From positions 1-18,710 of the forward strand of contig CAYJEW010000037.1 of assembly GCA_964369525.1 (NCBI GenBank): a DNA stretch of 18,710 nt, given 5' to 3'. The notes below the pieces were generated by a model. The model did not search any database, was not told the DNA's origin, and saw only the letters and a program-made list of their open reading frames with translations. The position numbers were made by a program, and so were the translations under genes. Position 1 is the first letter of the stretch. Each line of letters begins with the position of its first letter. Below, in pieces: positions 1 through 7,201 of this stretch. This stretch comes from JAAYCI01 sp964369525 (lineage in GTDB: Bacteria > Bacillota > Clostridia > Oscillospirales > Ruminococcaceae).

Positions 1-107
1 CAAGGCAACAATGCACATTTTATACTATATTTGTTAAAAAAAGCTATATTCACTCTTAAATAATTTTATAGTGATTAAAAAGTGCATGCCACCATTTTAG
101 AGATGTA

Positions 108-986
108 CTACTTCTGCATGTTACTTAGCACATCGTCAATTTGAAAGATATAGTTCTTATTGCAAAAATGGCACTCTACCTGAGCTGTTGGGTTTTCTGT
201 TTTCATCTGTGTGAGCTCGGCTTTGCCAAGGCTTGCTAATATATCAAGCGTTTTTTCACGGCTGCAATAGCAGCGATATTCTACATACTGTTGTGAAATA
301 ATAGTTGGATTTAAGCCCTCCATTATCAGCTGTATTATCTCTTTTGGGCCATGAGCATTGCTTAAAAGATTTGTTATAGATGGTAGGGTTTTTATGTTTT
401 TTTCAATTATATTTATAGTGGCTTCGGCTGCACCCGGCAAAAGCTGTAGTAAAAAGCCCCCTGCGCAACGAATGCTTAGATCTGGATTAACCAGCACTCC
501 CAGCGCACAAACAGAAGGTGTTTGCTCGCTAATGTTGTAGTAAGATGTAATATCTTCGGCCACCTCGCCACTAACCAGCGGTACCTGACCAATATACGGC
601 TCTTTCATGCCCAGGTCTTTAATAATTGATAATGTGCCTTTTGTGCCAATTGCAGTGCCAACATCCAGCTTACCGTCGGCACGCAGCGGCAGTTCTACCA
701 CAGGATGGGTGGCATATCCACGCACATTCCCCTGCCCATCTGACACAGCCAACACAACGCCTGCCTGCCCACCGCCGTCTAGGCGAAGCGTGAGACTGTC
801 TTGCTCATTTTTTAGCCCACTACCCATGAGCGACGCCGCTGTTAACACCCGGCCAAAGGCTGCCGAAATAACAGCACTTGTGCTGTGTAGTTGTTCCATT
901 TTAGATACAATGTTTGTAGAGTCTACCGCACACACCGACACACTGCCGTCTTGTGAAATTGCTCTATACATATTATTGTTTTCCAA
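108..986 (-). CDS. hslO: Hsp33 redox-regulated chaperone
   Basis: The 292-residue product has the Hsp33 layout: an N-terminal chaperone domain beginning with the family-typical RAISQDGSV, then a C-terminal zinc switch with C239-x-C241 and C272-x2-C275. In this family the four cysteines bind zinc when reduced; oxidation releases zinc and activates a cytosolic holdase that protects unfolding proteins during oxidative stress. The start chosen is TTG at 986, because AAGGAG lies 10 nt upstream; the ATG five codons later is about 25 nt from that site. The gene is the last of a minus-strand run and begins 24 nt after the methyltransferase stop, so it is probably cotranscribed with engB and possibly lon. 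Length and motifs are normal. Identification is secure; the exact start is less so. Confidence 0.95.
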   Translation of the reverse strand: MENNNMYRAISQDGSVSVCAVDSTNIVSKMEQLHSTSAVISAAFGRVLTAASLMGSGLKNEQDSLTLRLDGGGQAGVVLAVSDGQGNVRGYATHPVVELPLRADGKLDVGTAIGTKGTLSIIKDLGMKEPYIGQVPLVSGEVAEDITSYYNISEQTPSVCALGVLVNPDLSIRCAGGFLLQLLPGAAEATINIIEKNIKTLPSITNLLSNAHGPKEIIQLIMEGLNPTIISQQYVEYRCYCSREKTLDILASLGKAELTQMKTENPTAQVECHFCNKNYIFQIDDVLSNMQK

Positions 987-1010
987 CTATGTTACGCTCC
1001 TTTTTACATC

Positions 1011-1748
1011 TCAAATCTTGCTTGCAACTATAAACATACGCTGACTTTTAGCGCTTAGCTGCGAAAAACTATCGCCATCCAAGGCGCTTTGTACCTGCAT
1101 ACCGCAAGCCGCCAACATATCACACAATATTTGATAGCTGTAGCTATATTCAAAAAACTCTTCCTGAGCAACAAGCATATTATCATTATAAATGCGCAGC
1201 TCAATCTGTGTAGAATTTTCAGCAGGCAGGTAATGGCAGTTCCACTCGCAGTAAAGCTCACTGTTTGTAGGTGACACTGCTTCAAACGTATTATTTGCTA
1301 AAACTTTTTCATGCTTATATGGCGTGTTTACGTCAAAAATAAACACGCCGCCCGACTCTAAAAACAGTGCGATACGCTTTAAGGCTTGCTGCAACTGTAC
1401 CGGAGATAGATGGTTTAGTGTGTCAAATGTAGATACAGCAGCATTTATTGTGCCATACAAATCAAGATTTTCCAGCTGCTGGCAAAGCAATAGCGGTTGT
1501 GGACTGACGCCATGTACCTTGTTGCGAAACTGCCCCAGCATATCGGCAGAGGCATCTATGCCTATCATATCATACCCTGCCGCTGCCAAACGTAGTGTGA
1601 GTTCGCCTGTTCCGCAGCCAAGATCTGCTACTATACCTGATGATATACCATGCTTTTTTAATATATCCACTACCCTATCGGCTAGGGCATCATAGTTTGC
1701 ATCGCTGTTTAAAGCGTCGTACCAAAACGCAAAAGACTCATACGCCAT
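1011..1748 (-). CDS. class I SAM-dependent methyltransferase
   Basis: The 245-residue protein carries a clear SAM-binding motif I (VADLGCGTGEL, about residues 40-50), then the acidic end of strand 2 (IGIDAS) and a motif FIFDVNTPYKH around the middle. This is the Rossmann-fold layout of small Methyltransf_25/11 proteins, similar in kind to Bacillus YqeM. The substrate cannot be read from sequence. The ATG at 1748 lies inside the 3' end of engB (11 nt overlap), with AAGGCGG about 7 nt upstream, so translation is probably coupled to engB. hslO follows after 24 nt. Its position between a ribosome-assembly GTPase and a chaperone hints at a role in translation or proteostasis, but that is inference only. 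Confidence 0.85.
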   Translation of the reverse strand: MAYESFAFWYDALNSDANYDALADRVVDILKKHGISSGIVADLGCGTGELTLRLAAAGYDMIGIDASADMLGQFRNKVHGVSPQPLLLCQQLENLDLYGTINAAVSTFDTLNHLSPVQLQQALKRIALFLESGGVFIFDVNTPYKHEKVLANNTFEAVSPTNSELYCEWNCHYLPAENSTQIELRIYNDNMLVAQEEFFEYSYSYQILCDMLAACGMQVQSALDGDSFSQLSAKSQRMFIVASKI

Positions 1749-2349
1749 CTATAACCGCCTTCTCAGCCTCTTGTTGCATTAAAGCTTTCAGCTCTTCTAT
1801 GCCGGCGCCTTTTTCAGAGCTGGTGAGAATAATATTTCGGCAGGAGTATGGCTCTAATATACTTGAAAAGTTTTCCAACATGGCCGCATATTGCGAACGC
1901 TTAACCTTGTCGGCTTTTGTTAATACTGCGGTAAACGGTATTTGGTAATGTTTTAGATATTCAAGCATTGCCATGTCGTCTTTAGAAGGGTTGTGCCTGC
2001 AATCCAGCAGCTGAAGCAACATTACAATAGGTTGATTTGCAGAAAAGTATCCGTTTATCAGCTCGTCCCACCTGTGCCGCTCGGAGCGAGAAGTTTTAGC
2101 GTAGCCATATCCGGGAAGGTCTACTAAACAACAGCTGCCCACCGTATAATAGTTAATTGTAGCTGTTTTTCCCGGAGTTGCGCTAACACGCGCTAGGCGT
2201 TTGCGGTTACACAGCTTATTGATCAGTGACGACTTACCCACATTTGAGCGGCCGGCAAATACGAATTCAGGTGCAGATGCTTTTGGCAGCTGCGACGCCA
2301 GCCCGTATGAGGTGCTAAACTCTGCTTTTGTAAACTCTATTATTGCCAT
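1738..2349 (-). CDS. engB: ribosome biogenesis GTP-binding protein EngB (YsxC/YihA)
   Basis: A 203-residue GTPase with all G motifs in order: G1 GRSNVGKSS (33-41), G2 TPGKT, G3 DLPGYGYA, G4 TKADK and G5 SSEKG. The GRSNVGKSSLIN and DLPGYGYAK signatures are specific to the EngB/YsxC/YihA family, an essential cytosolic GTPase that helps assemble the large ribosomal subunit. The ATG at 2349 has AAGGAG six nucleotides upstream. It lies 110 nt downstream of lon, the same lon-ysxC neighbourhood known from Bacillus, and overlaps the next methyltransferase gene. A small hairpin sits in the lon-engB gap. Length is normal for the family. Confidence 0.96.
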   Translation of the reverse strand: MAIIEFTKAEFSTSYGLASQLPKASAPEFVFAGRSNVGKSSLINKLCNRKRLARVSATPGKTATINYYTVGSCCLVDLPGYGYAKTSRSERHRWDELINGYFSANQPIVMLLQLLDCRHNPSKDDMAMLEYLKHYQIPFTAVLTKADKVKRSQYAAMLENFSSILEPYSCRNIILTSSEKGAGIEELKALMQQEAEKAVIDGV

Positions 2350-2399
2350 GTCACACTCCTTATGTGTTATTTCAAAACACTGCCGTATTCACACTTTTA

Positions 2400-2436
2400 A
2401 AACCGTCGCAAGTGATGTTGCCACAAACGACGGTTT
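2400..2436 (-). other. hairpin in the lon-engB gap (possible weak terminator or processing site)
   Basis: A perfect 9-bp inverted repeat, AAACCGTCG (2400-2408) and CGACGGTTT (2428-2436), encloses a 19-nt loop that can itself form a short GTG/CAC stem. On the minus strand it is followed by only four T residues, so it is at best a weak terminator. It could instead protect the 3' end of lon mRNA or reduce engB expression relative to lon. Function is inferred. Confidence 0.4.
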
Positions 2437-2459
2437 CAAAAACAAGCTTTACTATGAGT

Positions 2460-4919
2460 TTACTGCTGTATTTCTCTGTTGATGTCTGGTTTGTCTTGAG
2501 CTTTAGGCGGTATGTTTTCAGACTTTGTTTTAGTGTTTGTGGGTTTTGATTTTTTGCGACGAGTAGTATCGGGCATAAGCGCTGTCGCAAATACCTCTGT
2601 TAGGCTTTCTACCGGAACAAATTTAATGTGTTCTTTTACTTCGTCGTCCACTTCGTATAGGTCCGGCAGATTATCTTTTGGGATAAGCACCGTTTTCATG
2701 CCTTCGCGGTATGCAGCCATGCTTTTTTCTTTTAAGCCGCCAATTGGCAGCACTTTGCCGTGTAAAGTAATTTCCCCTGTCATTGCAACATCACTGCGCA
2801 CAAGGCGACCACTAAGCTGCGAAAGTAGCGCTGTTGCGAGAGTTATACCTGCTGAAGGGCCATCTTTTGGAATCGCACCTTCTGGAGCATGAATGTGAAT
2901 GTCGGCATTTTTGAATAGTTCTGCATCAAAGCCAAAATCTTCTGCGTTTGCTCTGGCATAGGTTATGGCAAGGCGTGCGCTTTCTTTCATAACTTCGCCT
3001 AGGCTACCTGTGAGCTCTAGCTTGCCGCTGCCATTCTCAATTATCTGCACCTCTATAGGAAGAATTTCGCCGCCAACGCTTGTCCATGCAAGGCCGTTAG
3101 CAATGCCGATGGAATTAGATTTATTAAAGAATGAAGGCTTAATGCGCTTAGGGCCAAGCAAACTTTCAATATTTTGTGCACCTACGGTGATTTTTTCCTT
3201 CTCGCCTGAAGCAATACTTTTTGCGCACTTGCGCAAAACCTCGCCTATCGAGCGCTCTAAATTACGTACGCCTGCTTCTTGGGTGTAGCTATCAATTAAA
3301 GCGTACAGGGCAGTGTCTGTAATTTTCACCTTGCCTTTTAGCCCATTTTTCTTCAGCTGTTTTGGCAGCAGGTGTTTTTTAGCAATGTTAAATTTTTCAA
3401 TGCGGGTGTAGCTTGAAAGCTCCAGCACGTCCATACGGTCGAGCAAGGGGCGTGGAATTGTGCTGAGGTCGTTTGCTGTAGTAATAAAAAACACATTGCT
3501 TAAATCAAACGGTATATCGAGATAATGGTCTTTAAATGTTTTGTTTTGTTCAGGGTCTAGCGCTTCCAGCAGGCTTGCTGCAGGGTCTCCCCTAAAGTCG
3601 CTTGCGAGCTTGTCAATTTCATCTAAAAGTAGCAATGGATTGTTGCTTTTAGACGTGCTAATTGCACTGATAAGCTTGCCCGGCATTGCGCCGATATATG
3701 TGCGGCGATGGCCACGAATTTCGGCCTCGTCCCGCACACCACCAAGGCTCATACGCGCATACTTGCGCCCAAGTGTTTTAGCGATACTTTGTGCAATAGA
3801 GGTTTTACCAACACCGGGTGGGCCCACAAGGCATACAATCTGGCTTTTGACGTCCGGCGCAAGCTTTCGAACGCTAAGCACCTCTAAAATACGTTCTTTT
3901 ACCTTTTTCATGCCGTAATGATCTTTATTTAGCTGGGCCTCCGCCTTTTTAATATCGAGATTATCGATGGTTTCTACACTCCACGGCAGCTCAATACAAG
4001 TATCGAGATATGTGCGAATAACCGCCGCCTCTTGACTGCTGGACTGCATTCGACCAAGGCGTGCTGCTTCTTTAAGCAGTTTTTCCTCAGCTTCTGCCTC
4101 CAGCTTTAGCGCTAAGATTTTTTCCTTGTATTTTTCAGACTCTGTGTGGGTGTCGTCGCTTTCGTCCAGCTCGCCCGCTATAGCACGCATCTGCTCACGA
4201 AGATAATAGTCGCGCTGGTTTTTGTCCATCTGATCTGACACTTTTTCGTGAATATCACGCTCTATTGAAAGAATTTTATTTTCTTGCTGTATCAAATTCA
4301 TTATCTTTTCAAGCCTATCAATAAGCGGCGTGATAGACAAAACATCCTGCTTATCGGTATATTTAAACATAAGATTTGCAGGCATGTATTCCGATAAAAA
4401 TAGCGCATTATCGCTTGTTAATATTGTGTACACCACATCTTTTGGCAGGCGTGGGTTCATAGAAAGGTATTTTTCAAAGCCTTCTTTAATGCTGCGCATT
4501 AAAGCCTCGGCGCGGGCATTGTCGGATGCACGCACAGGGCTAACAGGCGCGCTTTTTGTGCCTGCTAGTAAAAATTTGCCACCGGTTTCCAGCGTGAATA
4601 GCTTTGCACGATAACGCCCCTCAACAATAACTTTCACAAGGTCGTCGGAAATACGTAGCAGCTGCTTTACCTCAGCAACAACGCCATAACGATATAAATC
4701 GTTAATACCTGGGGTCTCCACCTCTATATCTTTTTGGGTTACTAAAAATACACTGTTGCCGTTTGCCATTGCCCACTCAAACGCAGCAATAGATTTTGCG
4801 CGCCCAACTTCAAAATGAATTATATTGCTTGGAAATACCACAAGGCCACGCAGTGCAATAGCCGGCAGGCGTACCACGTCGCTACCTGATTTTAATTTTA
4901 CTTTTACTTTTTCTGCCAT
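2460..4919 (-). CDS. lon: ATP-dependent endopeptidase Lon
   Basis: The 819-residue protein is a LonA-type AAA+ protease. It has an N-terminal substrate domain beginning LPAIALRGLVVFP, a long coiled-coil region, Walker A GPPGVGKTS, Walker B LLLLDEIDK, and a C-terminal serine-lysine protease domain with DGPSAG (Ser near 689) and GGLKEK (Lys near 730). It degrades damaged and regulatory proteins in the cytosol. The start chosen is ATG at 4919, with GGGAGG seven nucleotides upstream; an in-frame upstream extension of 22 codons lacks family similarity. After the protease domain there is an extra tail of about 35 residues rich in Lys, Thr, Pro and Gln, longer than in typical Lon proteins. lon has its own promoter with a CIRCE-like operator, so it is probably controlled by HrcA. 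Confidence 0.97.
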   Translation of the reverse strand: MAEKVKVKLKSGSDVVRLPAIALRGLVVFPSNIIHFEVGRAKSIAAFEWAMANGNSVFLVTQKDIEVETPGINDLYRYGVVAEVKQLLRISDDLVKVIVEGRYRAKLFTLETGGKFLLAGTKSAPVSPVRASDNARAEALMRSIKEGFEKYLSMNPRLPKDVVYTILTSDNALFLSEYMPANLMFKYTDKQDVLSITPLIDRLEKIMNLIQQENKILSIERDIHEKVSDQMDKNQRDYYLREQMRAIAGELDESDDTHTESEKYKEKILALKLEAEAEEKLLKEAARLGRMQSSSQEAAVIRTYLDTCIELPWSVETIDNLDIKKAEAQLNKDHYGMKKVKERILEVLSVRKLAPDVKSQIVCLVGPPGVGKTSIAQSIAKTLGRKYARMSLGGVRDEAEIRGHRRTYIGAMPGKLISAISTSKSNNPLLLLDEIDKLASDFRGDPAASLLEALDPEQNKTFKDHYLDIPFDLSNVFFITTANDLSTIPRPLLDRMDVLELSSYTRIEKFNIAKKHLLPKQLKKNGLKGKVKITDTALYALIDSYTQEAGVRNLERSIGEVLRKCAKSIASGEKEKITVGAQNIESLLGPKRIKPSFFNKSNSIGIANGLAWTSVGGEILPIEVQIIENGSGKLELTGSLGEVMKESARLAITYARANAEDFGFDAELFKNADIHIHAPEGAIPKDGPSAGITLATALLSQLSGRLVRSDVAMTGEITLHGKVLPIGGLKEKSMAAYREGMKTVLIPKDNLPDLYEVDDEVKEHIKFVPVESLTEVFATALMPDTTRRKKSKPTNTKTKSENIPPKAQDKPDINREIQQ

Positions 4920-5068
4920 GCTCTGTCCTCCCTTTGGTTGGAATTTACCCTTACAAATTAGAAGGGTGCCAAACTGGCCAAACAAATATGGCTGTAATTA
5001 TTTGACAAACGCCATATTTACTGCAGCAAATGTACCATTGCGCAGTATAAGTTCTCAACCACAACTTG

Positions 5069-5095
5069 TTAGCACTCTCTTGCATTCATTGCTAA
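5069..5095 (-). promoter_or_regulatory. CIRCE-like operator (HrcA binding site) upstream of lon
   Basis: The known CIRCE element is TTAGCACTC-N9-GAGTGCTAA. Here the left half (5069-5077) matches all nine bases, the spacer is exactly nine, and the right half (5087-5095) reads CATTGCTAA, a 7/9 match. It begins just downstream of the lon -10 box, at the expected transcription start, where a bound HrcA repressor would block transcription. Matching half-site, exact spacer and position together make chance unlikely; HrcA control of lon is inferred. Confidence 0.85.
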
Positions 5096-5103
5096 CTGTA
5101 TTA

Positions 5104-5132
5104 ATTATAAAACAATAATGTGTACATTTCAA
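5104..5132 (-). promoter_or_regulatory. sigma-A type promoter of lon
   Basis: Read on the minus strand: -35 TTGAAA (5127-5132), a 17-nt spacer, and a consensus -10 TATAAT (5104-5109). Transcription should start near 5097, directly at the CIRCE-like element, leaving a leader of about 180 nt before lon. Confidence 0.85.
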
Positions 5133-5173
5133 GTTAAGGCTGATTTTTTTTGCGATAAAATTTTGTAACAAAC

Positions 5174-5201
5174 AGGCAGGAGACAAAGCTGCCTCCTGCC
5201 T
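5174..5201 (-). terminator. probable terminator after clpX
   Basis: Perfect 9-bp inverted repeat AGGCAGGAG / CTCCTGCCT with a 10-nt loop, 17 nt past the clpX stop. On the minus strand it is followed by a T-rich but interrupted stretch (GTTTGTTAC), so termination may be partial. It separates the tig-clpP-clpX transcript from the lon promoter. Confidence 0.65.
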
Positions 5202-5218
5202 AGTAGATATACATTTTG

Positions 5219-6565
5219 TTAGCCACTAAGTGCTGCGGGCTCTTGAGGTGCTGCCCCACTGTTTTTGTAGCGTTTGCGTACCGCACCAAACTCTAGCTTG
5301 GGGGTGGCGTCTCCGTTTATGACCTTATCGTTGATAACAACCTTGATAATGGTGGGGTCGCTCGGAATTTTGTACATCACATCCATAAGGTTCTTTTCCA
5401 TAATGCTGCGCAAACCACGTGCGCCACTACCCATGTCGATTGCTTTTTTTGCAACGGCATGCAGGGCACTGTCGGTAAAGTCCAGTTCAACATTATCCAA
5501 GCGGAATAACATTTTATACTGCTTTACCAAGCTATTTTTAGGCTCTTGCAGTACGCGCACAAGGGCATCTTCATCTAGCGAATCAAGCGCGGTGATGATG
5601 GGAATTCGCCCTACTAGCTCCGGAATAAGGCCAAATTTCACAATGTCGTCCGGCTCGGCTTTTTCATACATTATATGCTTTGTCTTTTTTGGGTCTTGCT
5701 TTAGCGTAGCGCCAAAACCAAGCGCCGATTGGTCGGTGCGTTTTTGGATAAGCTTATCAAGCCCATCGAATGCGCCACCACAGATGAAAAGAATGTTCTT
5801 TGTGTTGATTTGAATGAACTCTTGCTGTGGGTGCTTACGGCCACCTTGAGGCGGAACATTGCTAACAGTGCCCTCTAAAATTTTAAGCAACGCCTGCTGC
5901 ACACCCTCGCCACCAACATCTCGAGTGATGGAAGGATTTTCGCTTTTACGTGTAATTTTATCGATTTCATCGATGTAAATAATACCACGCTCGGCTTTTT
6001 CCACATCAAAATCTGCCGCTTGGATAAGTTTGAGCAGAATGTTTTCGACATCCTCGCCCACATATCCTGCTTCGGTTAAGGTGGTGGCGTCTGCAATGGC
6101 GAACGGCACACCTAACATGTTGGCCAATGTTTGTGCAAGCAGTGTTTTACCCACGCCGCTTGGCCCTAAAAGCAATACATTGCTTTTTTGCAGCTCAACG
6201 TCATCTATGTGCGGTGTTAGTATTCGTTTGTAGTGATTGTACACCGACACAGCCAATACAGTTTTTGCAATATCTTGGCCTATAACGTACTGGTCTAACC
6301 CATCTTTTATCTCTTGTGGAGTAAGAATTTTTATATCATGCCGAACAACCCCTCGAGAGCGCTGGCGCTTCTTTTGAGGGGCGGAGTCGTTGCCGGGGTA
6401 GTTTTCATCGTTGCCTAGCAGCGAGTGGCATAGCTCTATGCACTCATTACAGATGTTTACACCCGGGCCGATAATCATGCGTTCTACTTCTTCTTGGCTT
6501 TTTCCACAAAAACTACATAGCAAAATCTTTTCTTTTGTGGGGCCGCCTTTTCCTGTGGTTGCCAT
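5219..6565 (-). CDS. clpX: ATP-dependent Clp protease ATP-binding subunit ClpX
   Basis: The 448-residue protein is the AAA+ unfoldase that delivers substrates to ClpP. It starts with the C4 zinc-binding domain (Cys17, Cys20, Cys39, Cys42), followed by Walker A GPSGVGKT (134-141), the pore loop GYVG (167-170), Walker B with Asp199-Glu200, an RKH loop (243-245), and an LGF loop (282-284). The LGF loop is the family's docking element for ClpP. Sensor 2 appears as GARGLRS. The start chosen is ATG at 6565, with AAGGAG five nucleotides upstream; an in-frame extension of 18 codons further upstream overlaps clpP and is not family-like. clpP ends 28 nt upstream and the pair is surely cotranscribed. 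All key residues are intact. Confidence 0.97.
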   Translation of the reverse strand: MATTGKGGPTKEKILLCSFCGKSQEEVERMIIGPGVNICNECIELCHSLLGNDENYPGNDSAPQKKRQRSRGVVRHDIKILTPQEIKDGLDQYVIGQDIAKTVLAVSVYNHYKRILTPHIDDVELQKSNVLLLGPSGVGKTLLAQTLANMLGVPFAIADATTLTEAGYVGEDVENILLKLIQAADFDVEKAERGIIYIDEIDKITRKSENPSITRDVGGEGVQQALLKILEGTVSNVPPQGGRKHPQQEFIQINTKNILFICGGAFDGLDKLIQKRTDQSALGFGATLKQDPKKTKHIMYEKAEPDDIVKFGLIPELVGRIPIITALDSLDEDALVRVLQEPKNSLVKQYKMLFRLDNVELDFTDSALHAVAKKAIDMGSGARGLRSIMEKNLMDVMYKIPSDPTIIKVVINDKVINGDATPKLEFGAVRKRYKNSGAAPQEPAALSG

Positions 6566-6593
6566 AAATCTCCTTGGTACATAGGTGAGTTTT

Positions 6594-7178
6594 TTAGCGT
6601 GTGGTAATGATTTTATCAATCAGTCCATATTTTTTTGCCTCCGGCGCACTCATAAAATAGTCGCGCTCGGTGTCTACCTCGATGGTAGCCAAAGGCTGGC
6701 CAGTAAGCTCGGCCAGAATTTTGTTCATGTGGGCGCGGGTGCGCAGAATACGCTCGGCCATAATTTTTAAATCGCTGGCTTTGCCTTGGCCGCCGCCCGA
6801 GGGCTGATGAATCATAATTTCGCTGTTAGGTAGCGCCATGCGCTTGCCCTTTGTGCCCGCCGCAAGCAGGAATGCACCCATAGAAGCTGCCATACCAATA
6901 CATATGGTAGATACATCGCATTTGATATAGTTCATGGTGTCGAATATTGCCATTCCTGCTGTTATTGACCCGCCGGGGCTATTGATATACAAGCTTATGT
7001 CCTTCTCGGGGTCTTGCCCTTCAAGGTAGATAAGCTGAGCCACGATAAGGCTTGCTGTTGTGTCGTTAACCTCATCGCTTAGCATAATGATGCGGTCGTT
7101 CAATAGGCGCGAGAAAATGTCGTAAGAGCGCTCGCCCCTAGAAGTTTGTTCTACTACATAAGGTACTAAACTACCCAA
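6594..7178 (-). CDS. clpP: ATP-dependent Clp protease proteolytic subunit ClpP
   Basis: A serine peptidase of 194 residues that forms the tetradecameric degradation chamber used by ClpX. The catalytic triad is Ser99 (GMAASMGA), His124 (MIHQP) and Asp173 (TERD). These positions are one more than in Bacillus ClpP, which supports a TTG start at 7178. That TTG has GGAGGG exactly seven nucleotides upstream and yields MGSLVPYVVEQ, very like the family's usual N terminus. The alternative ATG at 7193 adds five residues, has no visible Shine-Dalgarno sequence and contains the GGAGGG within its own codons. The gene lies just after tig (8 nt from the ATG, 23 from the TTG) and before clpX, the conserved tig-clpP-clpX order. 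The family is certain; the start is a judgement. Confidence 0.95.
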   Translation of the reverse strand: MGSLVPYVVEQTSRGERSYDIFSRLLNDRIIMLSDEVNDTTASLIVAQLIYLEGQDPEKDISLYINSPGGSITAGMAIFDTMNYIKCDVSTICIGMAASMGAFLLAAGTKGKRMALPNSEIMIHQPSGGGQGKASDLKIMAERILRTRAHMNKILAELTGQPLATIEVDTERDYFMSAPEAKKYGLIDKIITTR

Positions 7179-7201
7179 AATATAACCCTCCATCGGAATT
7201 A

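Noticed and set aside
60..107. Short GTG-GCATG-CAC hairpin followed by five T residues after hslO
   Set aside because: A three-base-pair stem is too short to be a credible terminator.
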